Notes under the pieces: model-generated
Database searches by the model: none
Told to the model about the DNA's origin: nothing
The model's input: the letters and a program-made list of their open reading frames with translations, nothing else
NCBI GenBank assembly: GCA_011051715.1
Contig: DRKP01000060.1
Location: forward strand, 1-36,317
From: Sedimenticola thiotaurini
GTDB taxonomy: Bacteria; Pseudomonadota; Gammaproteobacteria; Chromatiales; Chromatiaceae
DNA: 36,317 bases
Direction: 5' to 3'
Translations under genes and position numbers: made by a program
Shown here: piece by piece, positions 8,956 through 16,573 of the stretch
How positions within the stretch are numbered: position 1 is the first letter of the stretch
How the letters are laid out: each line of letters begins with the position of its first letter

Positions 8956-10838
8956 TCATCACCGACGTCACCGCGCGCAACATCCTCAAATACGCCACCC
9001 TGGAACTGCACGACCTGCCGGAGAAGGGCCTGATCGCCATCGACGGTCCCAATGAGTCGGGCAAGAGCTCCATCGGCGAGACCATCTGTTTCGCCCTGTT
9101 CGGGCGCACCTATTCGCTCGAACCGGGGGATCTGGAGAAGCTGATCCGCTGGGGCGAGGGGCACTGCTCCGCCAGCGTCCGCTTCCGCAGTGGCGACGGC
9201 GGGCACTACGAGGTGGCCCGGTTCCTGGACCGGGACGGCAACCAGGGGGCGCGCCTCAACCGGGTGGGAGAGGAGGAGCCGCTGGCCCGGGGCACCGAGG
9301 CGGTCGACAACGAGCTCTACAACCTGCTCGGCTATGGCTACGAGGAGTTCATCGAATCCTTCTATCTGGCCCAGCGCGAAATCACCACCCCCCATCCCCA
9401 CAGCTACGCGGTCAAGGCGATGGCCGGCATCTCCACCCTGGAGTACGTGGACGGGGAGTACCGCGAGGAGATCGGGCAGATCCAGCGGTCGCTGACGGAA
9501 CTGGCGGAGCGCCGCGCGGCGGTGGAACAGGAAGTGGCCGGGCTGGCGCTGGACCCGGAGCGGCTGCCCGCACTGCAGCAGGAGCGTGACCGGCAGGCGG
9601 CAGCGGAGTCGATGCTGAATCACCGCGTTGCCGATCTGGAGCAGGCCTCCAGCGACTATCAGGACGCCTGGCCCCGGGTGCGGGCGGCCAGGCGTGCCAG
9701 AGGGCGGGCCGGTCTGCTGCGGCTGCTGTCTCTGCTGCTGGCGGCGGTGCTGCTGGCCGCCTGGGGCCTGCTCACGCGCTACCCGGAACACCCCCTGGCC
9801 GGCCGTCTGAACGGCTGGCTGGGTGCCCAGCTGCCGGCGTGGGGGGGGCAGTATCTGCCCTGGCTGCTGTATGCCGGGATCGGCTTCGCCCTGCTGTTTC
9901 TGCTCGCCTGGTTCCGCATCGGTGCCCTGAAGGGGAGGATCCGCCGGCTGCAGGAGAAGGCCGCCGGGCTGGCCGGGCAGCTGGAGGAACTGTATCAGTC
10001 GGTCGCGCCGAAGCCGGACGGGGAGCCGGAGACGGCGGCGCCTGCAGCGGAGGGCGAAGCGGAGCAGGAGACACCGGCAGAGGGTGGCGAGGCCGCCCCG
10101 CCGACGCCCCCCGAGGCGGCGACGGTCGAGACCCTGCTCGGCCGCATCCGGGCCCTGCAGGCGACACCGCCGGAGGTGCGCGACGGCAGCGGCCAGCTGC
10201 TGGCCTGGACCCGGGACCGCCTGCAACGGCTGCAGACCCGCCTAGGCCGGCTCGACGAGCAGCTGCGCAGCGAGCAGGAGCGGGTGCGCAAGGCCGGTCA
10301 CCTGCAGCAGGAGCTGGAAGGCCTGGAGCAGAGAACGGCCGATCAGCAGCACCGGCTGCAACAGCGGGAGCTGGCCCGGGAACTGCTCGCTGGCGCCATC
10401 CGCCATCTCTCCCAGCGCTTCAACCGGGAACTGCGGGACCTGGTGGGACGCACCCTTCCCCTGTTCACCGAAGGGCGCTACGAACACCTGCAGATCGACG
10501 ACGATCTGACGGTACGCGTCTTCTCCAGCGAGAAACGCGACTTCCTCGACCTGGAGGAGATCTCCAGCGGTACCCAGCGGCAGATCATGCTGGCGGTGCG
10601 CCTGGCGCTGGCCCAGGAGCTGGTCAACAGCACCGTCGAGGGGCGGCAGTTCCTGTTCCTGGACGAGCCCTTCGCCTTCTTCGATCAGGAGCGTACCCGG
10701 CAGGCGATCGGCGTGCTGCCGGAACTGAGTGGGGAGATCAGCCAGATCTGGCTGGTGGCCCAGGAGTTTCCGGCGGATCAGACCTTCGATGTCCCGATCG
10801 CCTGCTCCCGCGACCAGGACAGCCTGCCGGCGGTCTGA
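8952..10838 (+). CDS. Membrane-anchored SMC/RecN/YhaN-like ATPase
   Basis: A 628-aa ABC-type ATPase of the SMC/Rad50 class. The Walker A is GPNESGKSS (32-40), the signature ISSGTQRQIML (537-547) and Walker B FLFLDEPFAFFD (567-578). Coiled-coil-like stretches flank the centre (about 170-245 and 325-350, then 395-490). Where Rad50 would have a zinc hook there are two hydrophobic segments (about 253-276 and 301-323) separated by some 24 residues, predicting a membrane hairpin with both head halves in the cytoplasm. A Glu/Pro/Ala-rich linker spans 353-390. YhaN-type proteins also carry central hydrophobic segments, so this is my best family guess; a DNA-related or membrane-stress role is inference. 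Confidence 0.85.
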   Translation: MIITDVTARNILKYATLELHDLPEKGLIAIDGPNESGKSSIGETICFALFGRTYSLEPGDLEKLIRWGEGHCSASVRFRSGDGGHYEVARFLDRDGNQGARLNRVGEEEPLARGTEAVDNELYNLLGYGYEEFIESFYLAQREITTPHPHSYAVKAMAGISTLEYVDGEYREEIGQIQRSLTELAERRAAVEQEVAGLALDPERLPALQQERDRQAAAESMLNHRVADLEQASSDYQDAWPRVRAARRARGRAGLLRLLSLLLAAVLLAAWGLLTRYPEHPLAGRLNGWLGAQLPAWGGQYLPWLLYAGIGFALLFLLAWFRIGALKGRIRRLQEKAAGLAGQLEELYQSVAPKPDGEPETAAPAAEGEAEQETPAEGGEAAPPTPPEAATVETLLGRIRALQATPPEVRDGSGQLLAWTRDRLQRLQTRLGRLDEQLRSEQERVRKAGHLQQELEGLEQRTADQQHRLQQRELARELLAGAIRHLSQRFNRELRDLVGRTLPLFTEGRYEHLQIDDDLTVRVFSSEKRDFLDLEEISSGTQRQIMLAVRLALAQELVNSTVEGRQFLFLDEPFAFFDQERTRQAIGVLPELSGEISQIWLVAQEFPADQTFDVPIACSRDQDSLPAV

Positions 10839-10841
10839 GCG

Positions 10842-11033
10842 GTGGCCTCGCCCTATCCCAAGTGCGCGGTCTGTCGCTTCATGCGTGGCATGGCATTCAG
10901 CGCGCTTGGGGGCGGGGCGGCCGGCTACCTGGCCCTGAGCCTGGGCATGACCCGCGCCAACGCCATCATCGCCGCCTTTTTCGGTGCCCTGGGCGCGGTG
11001 CTCTGGGCCGGCCGGCGCGGCAGGGACGGCTGA
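10842..11033 (+). CDS. Tiny two-helix membrane protein with CxxC
   Basis: A 63-aa protein starting at GTG, 3 bases after the ATPase gene's stop. It begins ASPYPKCAVCRFMRGMAF, giving a CAVC pair near the N-terminus, then two hydrophobic glycine/alanine-rich segments (about 17-33 and 39-56) ending in a basic RRGRDG tail. I do not recognise a family. The CxxC could bind a metal or be redox-active. Tight packing behind the membrane-anchored ATPase suggests a shared complex. Small size and a GTG start leave some doubt that it is expressed. Confidence 0.6.
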   Translation: MASPYPKCAVCRFMRGMAFSALGGGAAGYLALSLGMTRANAIIAAFFGALGAVLWAGRRGRDG

Positions 11034-11094
11034 GCGGCCACCATGCCGGCGGGCCTGCCCGCATTCCGGTCACGCTTTGGTCGCCGCGCCTGGA

Positions 11095-11574
11095 TCACCG
11101 TTGCACCGCCACCGGCACCGGCTGCAGCACCCGCTCCAGATCGGCCGGATCCATCGACACGATGTAGCCACGGCTGCCACCGTTGATGTAGATCAGTGGC
11201 AGGGCCAGGATGCTGCGCTCGCAGTAGACCGGCATCGCCCGGCGGGTGGCGAAGGGCGATGTGCCACCCACCCGATAACCTGAATGGCGCTCGGCGCTGG
11301 CGGGGGCGCAGGGGCCGACCGACTTGCAGCCGATATGGCGGGCGAGGGCACGGGTGGAGACCTCCCGGTCGCCATGCATCAGCACGATCAGCGGCCGACC
11401 GGTCTCGTCCTCCATGATCAGGGTCTTGATCACCCGGTGTTCGTCGACCCCGAACTCGTCCGCGAACTGGCGGGTGCCGCCGCCGGGGCGGTAGCGGTAG
11501 AGGTGATCCCTGAATGCGACACCCTGCCGCCGCAGCAGCAGGGCGGCTCGGGTCGCAGGCGGTTTCCTGGCCAC
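11095..11574 (-). CDS. ybaK: YbaK/EbsC-type aminoacyl-tRNA deacylase
   Basis: A 159-aa protein of the YbaK/ProX editing family, which hydrolyses mischarged tRNAs (Cys-tRNA-Pro in the E. coli case). Visible family features are the N-terminal helix ARKPPATRAALLLRRQGVAF, VIKTLIMEDETGRPLIVLMH, and a Gly-rich substrate loop SGYRVGGTSPFATRRAMPVY. The length is standard. No ATG fits, so I chose GTG at 11574, which has a GAGGAAA ribosome site about 10 bases upstream. The much longer upstream extension of this frame (to 12846) runs antisense to other genes and is not real. It diverges from the next gene. Confidence 0.88.
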   Translation of the reverse strand: MARKPPATRAALLLRRQGVAFRDHLYRYRPGGGTRQFADEFGVDEHRVIKTLIMEDETGRPLIVLMHGDREVSTRALARHIGCKSVGPCAPASAERHSGYRVGGTSPFATRRAMPVYCERSILALPLIYINGGSRGYIVSMDPADLERVLQPVPVAVQR

Positions 11575-11691
11575 AGTGCAGTTTCCTCGTTCGGGGCCTG
11601 TCGTCGCGGCTGCTCTCCTCCCGTCCCCTGTTGCGAAGCGCGTTCCCGGTCGGGATAATCGTTCCCAGGGGGGCAACCGGAGGAGCCGCCG

Positions 11692-12189
11692 ATGCGCAGA
11701 CTCTACACCCTGCTGCCGGATCCCGACAGCTGCCGCCGGCTGGTGGAGGAGTTGCGCGGGCAGGGGATCGCGGACACGCACATGCATGTGGTGGCCTCGG
11801 CCGCCATGCCCCTCGACGACCTGCCCCAGGCCAACGCCTGGCAGACCACCGAACTGGCCCACGGGCTGGAGATCGGCGTTGGTCTCGGTGGTGCCGCCGG
11901 CCTGCTGGCCGGGCTGGCGGCACTCAGTTTTCCACCCGCAGGCCTGGCCATTGGCGGGGGTGCCGTGCTGGCGAGCGCGGCGGCCGGCGCCGGCTTCGGT
12001 GCCCTGGCCAGCGCCATGATGAAGGGGCACGAACACAACCACCGGCTGCACGAGTTCCAGCAGGAGATCGAGGCGGGGCGGGTGCTGCTGCTGGTGGACG
12101 TGCCACGGGCCCGGGCCGCAGAGATCCGCGACATCATCCTGCGCCATCATCCGCAGGCGGAGATCCGCAGCGTGCGACCCCGGAACTGA
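11692..12189 (+). CDS. Glycine-zipper membrane protein (DUF1269/general-stress-like)
   Basis: A 165-aa protein with an N-terminal ferredoxin-like half (RRLYTLLPDPDSCRRLVEEL), a central hydrophobic hairpin rich in Gly and Ala (about 58-110, with glycine-zipper spacing, for example GLGGAAGLLAGLAAL), and a cytoplasmic C-terminal strand and helix (RVLLLVDVPRARAAEIRDII). This plan matches small membrane stress proteins of unknown function. hrpB starts 2 bases after its stop, so the two are probably co-transcribed. Its biochemical role is unknown. Confidence 0.75.
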   Translation: MRRLYTLLPDPDSCRRLVEELRGQGIADTHMHVVASAAMPLDDLPQANAWQTTELAHGLEIGVGLGGAAGLLAGLAALSFPPAGLAIGGGAVLASAAAGAGFGALASAMMKGHEHNHRLHEFQQEIEAGRVLLLVDVPRARAAEIRDIILRHHPQAEIRSVRPRN

Positions 12190-12191
12190 AG

Positions 12192-14720
12192 GTGGCATCC
12201 CCCCCGCTGCCGGACCTTCCCATCCATCAGACCCTGCCCGGGCTGCGGCGACACCTCGCCGGCAGCCGCCGGGTGGTGCTGTCAGCACCGCCCGGATCGG
12301 GCAAGACCACCGTCGTTCCCCTGGCGCTGCTGGACGAACCCTGGCTGCGGGGTTCGCGCATCCTGATGCTCGAGCCGCGCCGGCTGGCGGCCAGGACGGC
12401 GGCCGCGAGGATGGCCTCCCTGCTCGGCGAGGGGGTCGGGGAGCGGGTTGGGTACAGCATCCGGCTGCAACGGCGGGTATCCGCTGCCACCCGCATCGAG
12501 GTGGTGACCGAGGGCATCCTGACCCGGCGGCTGCAGCGCGATCCGGAACTGCAGGGGGTGGGGCTGCTGATCTTCGACGAGTTCCACGAGCGCAGTCTGC
12601 ACGCCGACCTGGGCCTGGCCCTGGCGCTGGATGTGATGGAGGGGCTGCGTGACGATCTGCGCCTGCTGGTGATGTCGGCGACCCTGGACTGTGATGCGGT
12701 GAGCCGGCTGCTGGGGGGCGCCCCCGTGGTGCGGGGTGAGGGCCGCTCCCATGCGGTCGAGCTGCACTACCTGGCGCGGGAACCAGCCGCCACCTCTGCG
12801 CGAAGCGGCATCGTGCCAGCCACCGTGGCCGGGGTGCAGAGGGCACTGGCGGAACAGGAGGGGGATCTGCTGGTGTTTCTGCCGGGGGTGGGGGAGATCC
12901 GCCGGGCCGCCGAACAGCTGCAACAGCGGCTGGCGGGGAAGGTGCGGATCTGTCCCCTCTATAGCGACCTGGACCCCGGCGCCCAGGAACTGGCCCTGAC
13001 CCCGGATCCGGCGGGCGGTCGCCGGGTGGTGCTGGCCACCTCCATCGCCGAGACCAGCCTCACCATCGAGGGGATCCGTTGCGTGGTCGACAGCGGCTGG
13101 TCGCGGGTGCCCAGGTTCGACCCCAACCGCGGGCTGACCCGGCTGGAGACGCTGCCGGTGTCTCGCGCCTCCGCCGACCAGCGTGCCGGTCGGGCCGGCC
13201 GGCTGGGGCCGGGCCACTGCTACCGTCTCTGGACCGAGGCACGCCATGCCCGCCTGGATCCCCACACCACGCCGGAGATCCGGCAGAGCGATCTGGCGCC
13301 GCTGCTGCTGGAGCTGGCCCAGTGGGGGGTCACCGATCCCGCCACCCTCGCCTGGCTCGATCCCCCGCCCGCCGGCGCCCTGCGGCAGGCGGCCGACCTG
13401 CTGCGCGAGCTGGAGGCCCTGGACGACCATGGCCGGATCACCACCCTGGGCCGGCGCATCCTCTCCCTGCCGGTCCACCCACGGCTGGGACGCATGCTGG
13501 TGGCGGCGGAGGAGCGCGGGCGGCTCGCCCTGGGGGCCGACCTGGCGGCACTGCTGGGGGAGCGGGACCTGTTGCGCCGGCGCGAGGGGGGGTACATGGC
13601 AGACCTCGCCTGGCGCCTGCAACTGCTGCAGCGCTGGCGCCATGGTGGGGGTGGGGCGGGGCGGACGGAAGGGGTCGAAGCGGCCGCCTGCCGCCGCATC
13701 GACCGGGTGGCGCGCGCGCTGGGAGGAGACGGGGCGTGGGACGGGGATACCGGCCCCATCGGCGAACTGCTGGCGGTGGCCTACCCGGATCGCATCGCAC
13801 GGCGTAGCGACACCTCCCGCGACCGCTACCTCCTTACCAGCGGACGGGCGGTACGGCTGGCCCGGGGCGATCCCCTTGGCACCCATCCCTGGCTGGTGGT
13901 GGCGGAACTGGACGCAGGACAGCGGGAAGGGCGGGTGTTCCGGGCGGCGGCCATTGAACTGGATCAGATCTGGCGAATAAAAAGCAGAAGAATTAGAATC
14001 CATTCTGGGGTAGAGTGGGATTCCAGTTCCGAATCCGTGGTTTCCCGACAGGAGCACCGGCTGGGGGCGCTCGTTCTGTCCAGCCGGGAGGATGCTGATG
14101 CCGACCCGGAGAAGGTGCGCGCAGCCATGCTCGAGGGGGTTCGTCGGATGGGACTGGCCGTGTTGCCTTGGAGCCGTACTGCAATGGAATGGCGGGCGCG
14201 GGTGTTGTCCCTGCGCCACTGGCAACCGGATTCCGGCTGGCCCGACCTGACCGACGAGGGGTTGCTGACCACCCTGGACCGATGGCTGGCGCCCTGGCTG
14301 GACGGAGTGACCCGGCGGCGGCATCTGCAGCGGCTGGATCTGGAGCAGATTCTGAAGGGATTCCTGGACTGGAACGGGCAACGCGCCGTGGAACGGCTGG
14401 CGCCCGTCTGCCTTCGGGTGCCGAGTGGTGCCTGCAGGCGGCTGGACTACCGCCCCGGCGAGGCGCCGGTGCTGCGGGTCCGGTTGCAGGAGATGTTCGG
14501 CCTGCGGCAGACGCCGACGGTGTGCGATGGCCGCGTGCCGGTGCTGCTGCACCTGCTGTCGCCGGCGCAGCGGGCGGTGCAGGTGACGCAGGACCTGGCG
14601 GGATTCTGGGATACCACCTACGCAGAGGTGAGAAAGGAGTTGAAGGGGCGCTACCCGAAACACTACTGGCCGGAGGATCCGTCGCGGGCGGTGGCCACCA
14701 GCCGGGTGCGGCCGCGATGA
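12192..14720 (+). CDS. hrpB: ATP-dependent DEAH-type helicase HrpB
   Basis: An 842-aa DExH-box RNA helicase, normal length for HrpB. Motifs in order are Walker A APPGSGKTT (32-40), DEFHERSLHADLGLALALD (the DExH box is DEFH), MSATLD, then SIAETSLTIEGIRCVVDSGW and QRAGRAGRLGPGHCYRLW of the second RecA-like domain. The C-terminus has LAPVCLRVPSG and YPKHYWPEDP, typical of HrpB. GTG at 12192 is the natural start because the protein's first motif is at the right distance and the neighbour's stop ends at 12189; the same frame runs further upstream only by chance. It ends one base from mobA on the other strand. Confidence 0.95.
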   Translation: MASPPLPDLPIHQTLPGLRRHLAGSRRVVLSAPPGSGKTTVVPLALLDEPWLRGSRILMLEPRRLAARTAAARMASLLGEGVGERVGYSIRLQRRVSAATRIEVVTEGILTRRLQRDPELQGVGLLIFDEFHERSLHADLGLALALDVMEGLRDDLRLLVMSATLDCDAVSRLLGGAPVVRGEGRSHAVELHYLAREPAATSARSGIVPATVAGVQRALAEQEGDLLVFLPGVGEIRRAAEQLQQRLAGKVRICPLYSDLDPGAQELALTPDPAGGRRVVLATSIAETSLTIEGIRCVVDSGWSRVPRFDPNRGLTRLETLPVSRASADQRAGRAGRLGPGHCYRLWTEARHARLDPHTTPEIRQSDLAPLLLELAQWGVTDPATLAWLDPPPAGALRQAADLLRELEALDDHGRITTLGRRILSLPVHPRLGRMLVAAEERGRLALGADLAALLGERDLLRRREGGYMADLAWRLQLLQRWRHGGGGAGRTEGVEAAACRRIDRVARALGGDGAWDGDTGPIGELLAVAYPDRIARRSDTSRDRYLLTSGRAVRLARGDPLGTHPWLVVAELDAGQREGRVFRAAAIELDQIWRIKSRRIRIHSGVEWDSSSESVVSRQEHRLGALVLSSREDADADPEKVRAAMLEGVRRMGLAVLPWSRTAMEWRARVLSLRHWQPDSGWPDLTDEGLLTTLDRWLAPWLDGVTRRRHLQRLDLEQILKGFLDWNGQRAVERLAPVCLRVPSGACRRLDYRPGEAPVLRVRLQEMFGLRQTPTVCDGRVPVLLHLLSPAQRAVQVTQDLAGFWDTTYAEVRKELKGRYPKHYWPEDPSRAVATSRVRPR

Positions 14721-14721
14721 C

Positions 14722-15333
14722 TCAGCGGCCGGCGCGACGGCGGATCTCGCGCTCGATGCGGTCGCGCTCCTCCGGGGTGTTCAGATTGACGAAGGCGTCG
14801 GGCTGGTCGGAGAAGTCCACCGCGACCCAGGGGTGCCGTTCCAGCCACTGGCGGATCCTGCGTCCATCGGCGGCCAGGAACGCCGTCAGGTCGGCGCCCA
14901 GTCGCCGCCGGAACAGGCCATGGACCGGTTGCAGACGCTCACCGTCGTGGGCGACGCAGATGTCGGCCCCTTCGGCGTCGAGGTGCCGTTGCAGGCGCAC
15001 GGCGAGGTCGGGAGGCAGCCAGGGGCCATCGCAGGGGACCGTCAGCACCAGTTCGTGACGTGCCTCGGCGAGGCCGGCGGCGAGGCCGGCAAGGGGGCCA
15101 GGGTAGCCGGTGACCCGGTCGGGAACGACCCGGTAGCCGTAACGCCGGTAGAGCGGGAGGTTGCGGTTGGCGTTGATCAGCAGCTCGTCCACCTGCGGAC
15201 GCAGCGCCTCGATCACGTAGTCGATCATCGGCCTGCCGGCCAGATCGATCAGGCCCTTGTCCCGCCTGCCCATGCGGCGGGCCTGTCCGCCGGCCAGGAC
15301 GACGCCGGTGATGGGGGACGAAGGTGGGGACAA
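14722..15333 (-). CDS. mobA: Molybdenum cofactor guanylyltransferase
   Basis: A 203-aa nucleotidyltransferase that attaches GMP to molybdopterin to make the bis-MGD cofactor used by DMSO-reductase-family enzymes. The signature VVLAGGQARRMGRRDKGL (11-28) binds GTP; PCDGPWLPPDL carries the metal-binding aspartate; VNLNTPEE near the end is a typical MobA motif. Its presence implies molybdoenzymes such as nitrate reductase or formate dehydrogenase elsewhere in the genome. It converges on hrpB with a single base between the stops, and diverges from rpfF. Confidence 0.95.
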   Translation of the reverse strand: MSPPSSPITGVVLAGGQARRMGRRDKGLIDLAGRPMIDYVIEALRPQVDELLINANRNLPLYRRYGYRVVPDRVTGYPGPLAGLAAGLAEARHELVLTVPCDGPWLPPDLAVRLQRHLDAEGADICVAHDGERLQPVHGLFRRRLGADLTAFLAADGRRIRQWLERHPWVAVDFSDQPDAFVNLNTPEERDRIEREIRRRAGR

Positions 15334-15627
15334 GGACGGCTCCTGCAGGGATGGCAGTGGTCGGAGCCGGGATTATACCCGCTTCCGGTGGCGATCCGGT
15401 CGTCACCGGCAGGGGATGAAACGGGGAGCGGGATCACAGGATGGTGAAGCAGTGGCGTTACCGGCCGGATAATGGCGACTGGGCACGCGAAAACTGTGGA
15501 ACGGGACCGGGCAGGGACCCCGGCCGGATACATACTTGGAGTGGGACTTGGTGAAACCGGTGGGTTGGCAGCCCCACGATGTGCGCGCAGCGCGGGTTTC
15601 GGGTGTCTTGGTGCAGGAGGAAAAAAC
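15334..15627. promoter_or_regulatory. Divergent intergenic region between mobA and rpfF
   Basis: A 294-base spacer without a credible gene. It must carry the rpfF promoter, but I see no clear sigma-70 pair; GATACATACT at 15527-15536 is the best -10-like stretch. A sigma-54 match was tested near 15570 and the GG-N10-GC spacing fails. A strong ribosome site (AGGAGG, 15616-15621) lies just before the rpfF ATG. Confidence 0.35.
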
Positions 15628-16527
15628 ATGATTACAACAAACAAAGAGGCGGTCACGAAGAGTTTTCGACATGTGGATCTGGTGTTCGAGCCGGAGCACC
15701 AGGTGGTCTGGGCGGATCTCAAGTACCCCGGGCGGCCATGCATGAGCAGGGCGCTGCTGAAGGATGTGGCAGCGGCCCAGCGGCTGATCCAGCAGCGCGC
15801 CACCAGCGCCCATGAGCAGGGGCTGGACAACCGGCTCATCTACCAGGTGCTGGCATCGTCCCAGCCGGGTGTGTTCAACCTGGGCGGGGACCTGGCCCAT
15901 TTCATCGAATTGATCCGGACCCGCGACCGGATGCAGTTGTTCGACTACGCCAAGGCGTGTATCGATATCCTCTACCAGAGCGCCACCAGCTACGGCCTGC
16001 CGTTCACCACCATCGCCCTGGTGCAGGGGGAGACCCTGGGCGGCGGTTTCGAGGCGGCGCTGTCCGCCAATGTGATGATCGCCGAGCGCGGTGCCCGTTT
16101 CGGTTTTCCGGAGACGGTCTTCGGCCTGTTTCCCGGCATGGGCGCCTACAGTTTCCTGGCGCGGCGCATCGCCCCGGCGCTGGCCAAGCGGGTGATCACC
16201 AGCGGTCGCATCTACAGCGCCGAGGAGCTCTACGACATGGGTGTGGTGGACGTGCTGGCCGAGGACGGTCGGGGTCGGGAGGCGGTCTACGACTATATCC
16301 AGCACCAGCGCAGCCGTACCGCCGGTTTCCTCGCCTTCGACAGGGTGGTGGATCAGTTCCACCCCATCTCCTACAAGGAGCTGATGGACGTGGTGACCCT
16401 CTGGGTGGACACGGCGCTGGAGCTGTCGGACAAGAACCTGCGGCTGATGGAGTATCTGGTGCACGCCCAGGAGAAGCGCTGGGGTGCGGATCGGCCGGAA
16501 CAGGGGGAGCGGGCGGTCGCCCTGTAG
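15628..16527 (+). CDS. rpfF: DSF synthase (RpfF-type crotonase)
   Basis: A 299-aa enoyl-CoA hydratase/isomerase-fold protein resembling Xanthomonas RpfF along its whole length. RpfF dehydrates and hydrolyses 3-hydroxyacyl-ACP to release a cis-2-unsaturated fatty acid, the diffusible signal factor. Key stretches are VFNLGGDLAHF (82-92), LVQGETLGGGFEAALS (131-146) and FGFPETVFGLFPGMGAYSF (158-176); Glu142 and Glu162 align with the two catalytic glutamates of RpfF (141 and 161). The start at 15628 has an AGGAGG site at ideal spacing; a longer reading from 15472 does not look like protein. It converges with rpfC, opposite to Xanthomonas where rpfF and rpfC are also convergent neighbours. Confidence 0.92.
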   Translation: MITTNKEAVTKSFRHVDLVFEPEHQVVWADLKYPGRPCMSRALLKDVAAAQRLIQQRATSAHEQGLDNRLIYQVLASSQPGVFNLGGDLAHFIELIRTRDRMQLFDYAKACIDILYQSATSYGLPFTTIALVQGETLGGGFEAALSANVMIAERGARFGFPETVFGLFPGMGAYSFLARRIAPALAKRVITSGRIYSAEELYDMGVVDVLAEDGRGREAVYDYIQHQRSRTAGFLAFDRVVDQFHPISYKELMDVVTLWVDTALELSDKNLRLMEYLVHAQEKRWGADRPEQGERAVAL

Positions 16528-16540
16528 GGGAGGGGTCGGA

Positions 16541-16565
16541 GGCCCGGTCGCGCCTGCGCCGGGCC
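16541..16565. terminator. GC-rich hairpin between convergent rpfF and rpfC
   Basis: GGCCCGG (16541-16547) and CCGGGCC (16559-16565) form a perfect 7-bp stem between the two stop codons. No T-run follows on either strand, so it may only partly terminate or may just stabilise 3' ends. Confidence 0.35.
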
Positions 16566-16573
16566 GGCCGGCA

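Noticed and set aside
12282-14663. A very long open frame on the minus strand opposite hrpB
   Set aside because: The translation is low-complexity, rich in Gln, Pro, His and Arg, and lies fully antisense to a well-supported helicase gene; it is a by-product of high GC content.
15560-15600. A sigma-54-like promoter before rpfF (TTGGCAG near 15573)
   Set aside because: The required GC is not found 10 bases after the GG, so the -24/-12 spacing fails.
16541-16565. A strong intrinsic terminator between rpfF and rpfC
   Set aside because: The stem is good but no T-run follows on either strand, so I list it only as a weak candidate.
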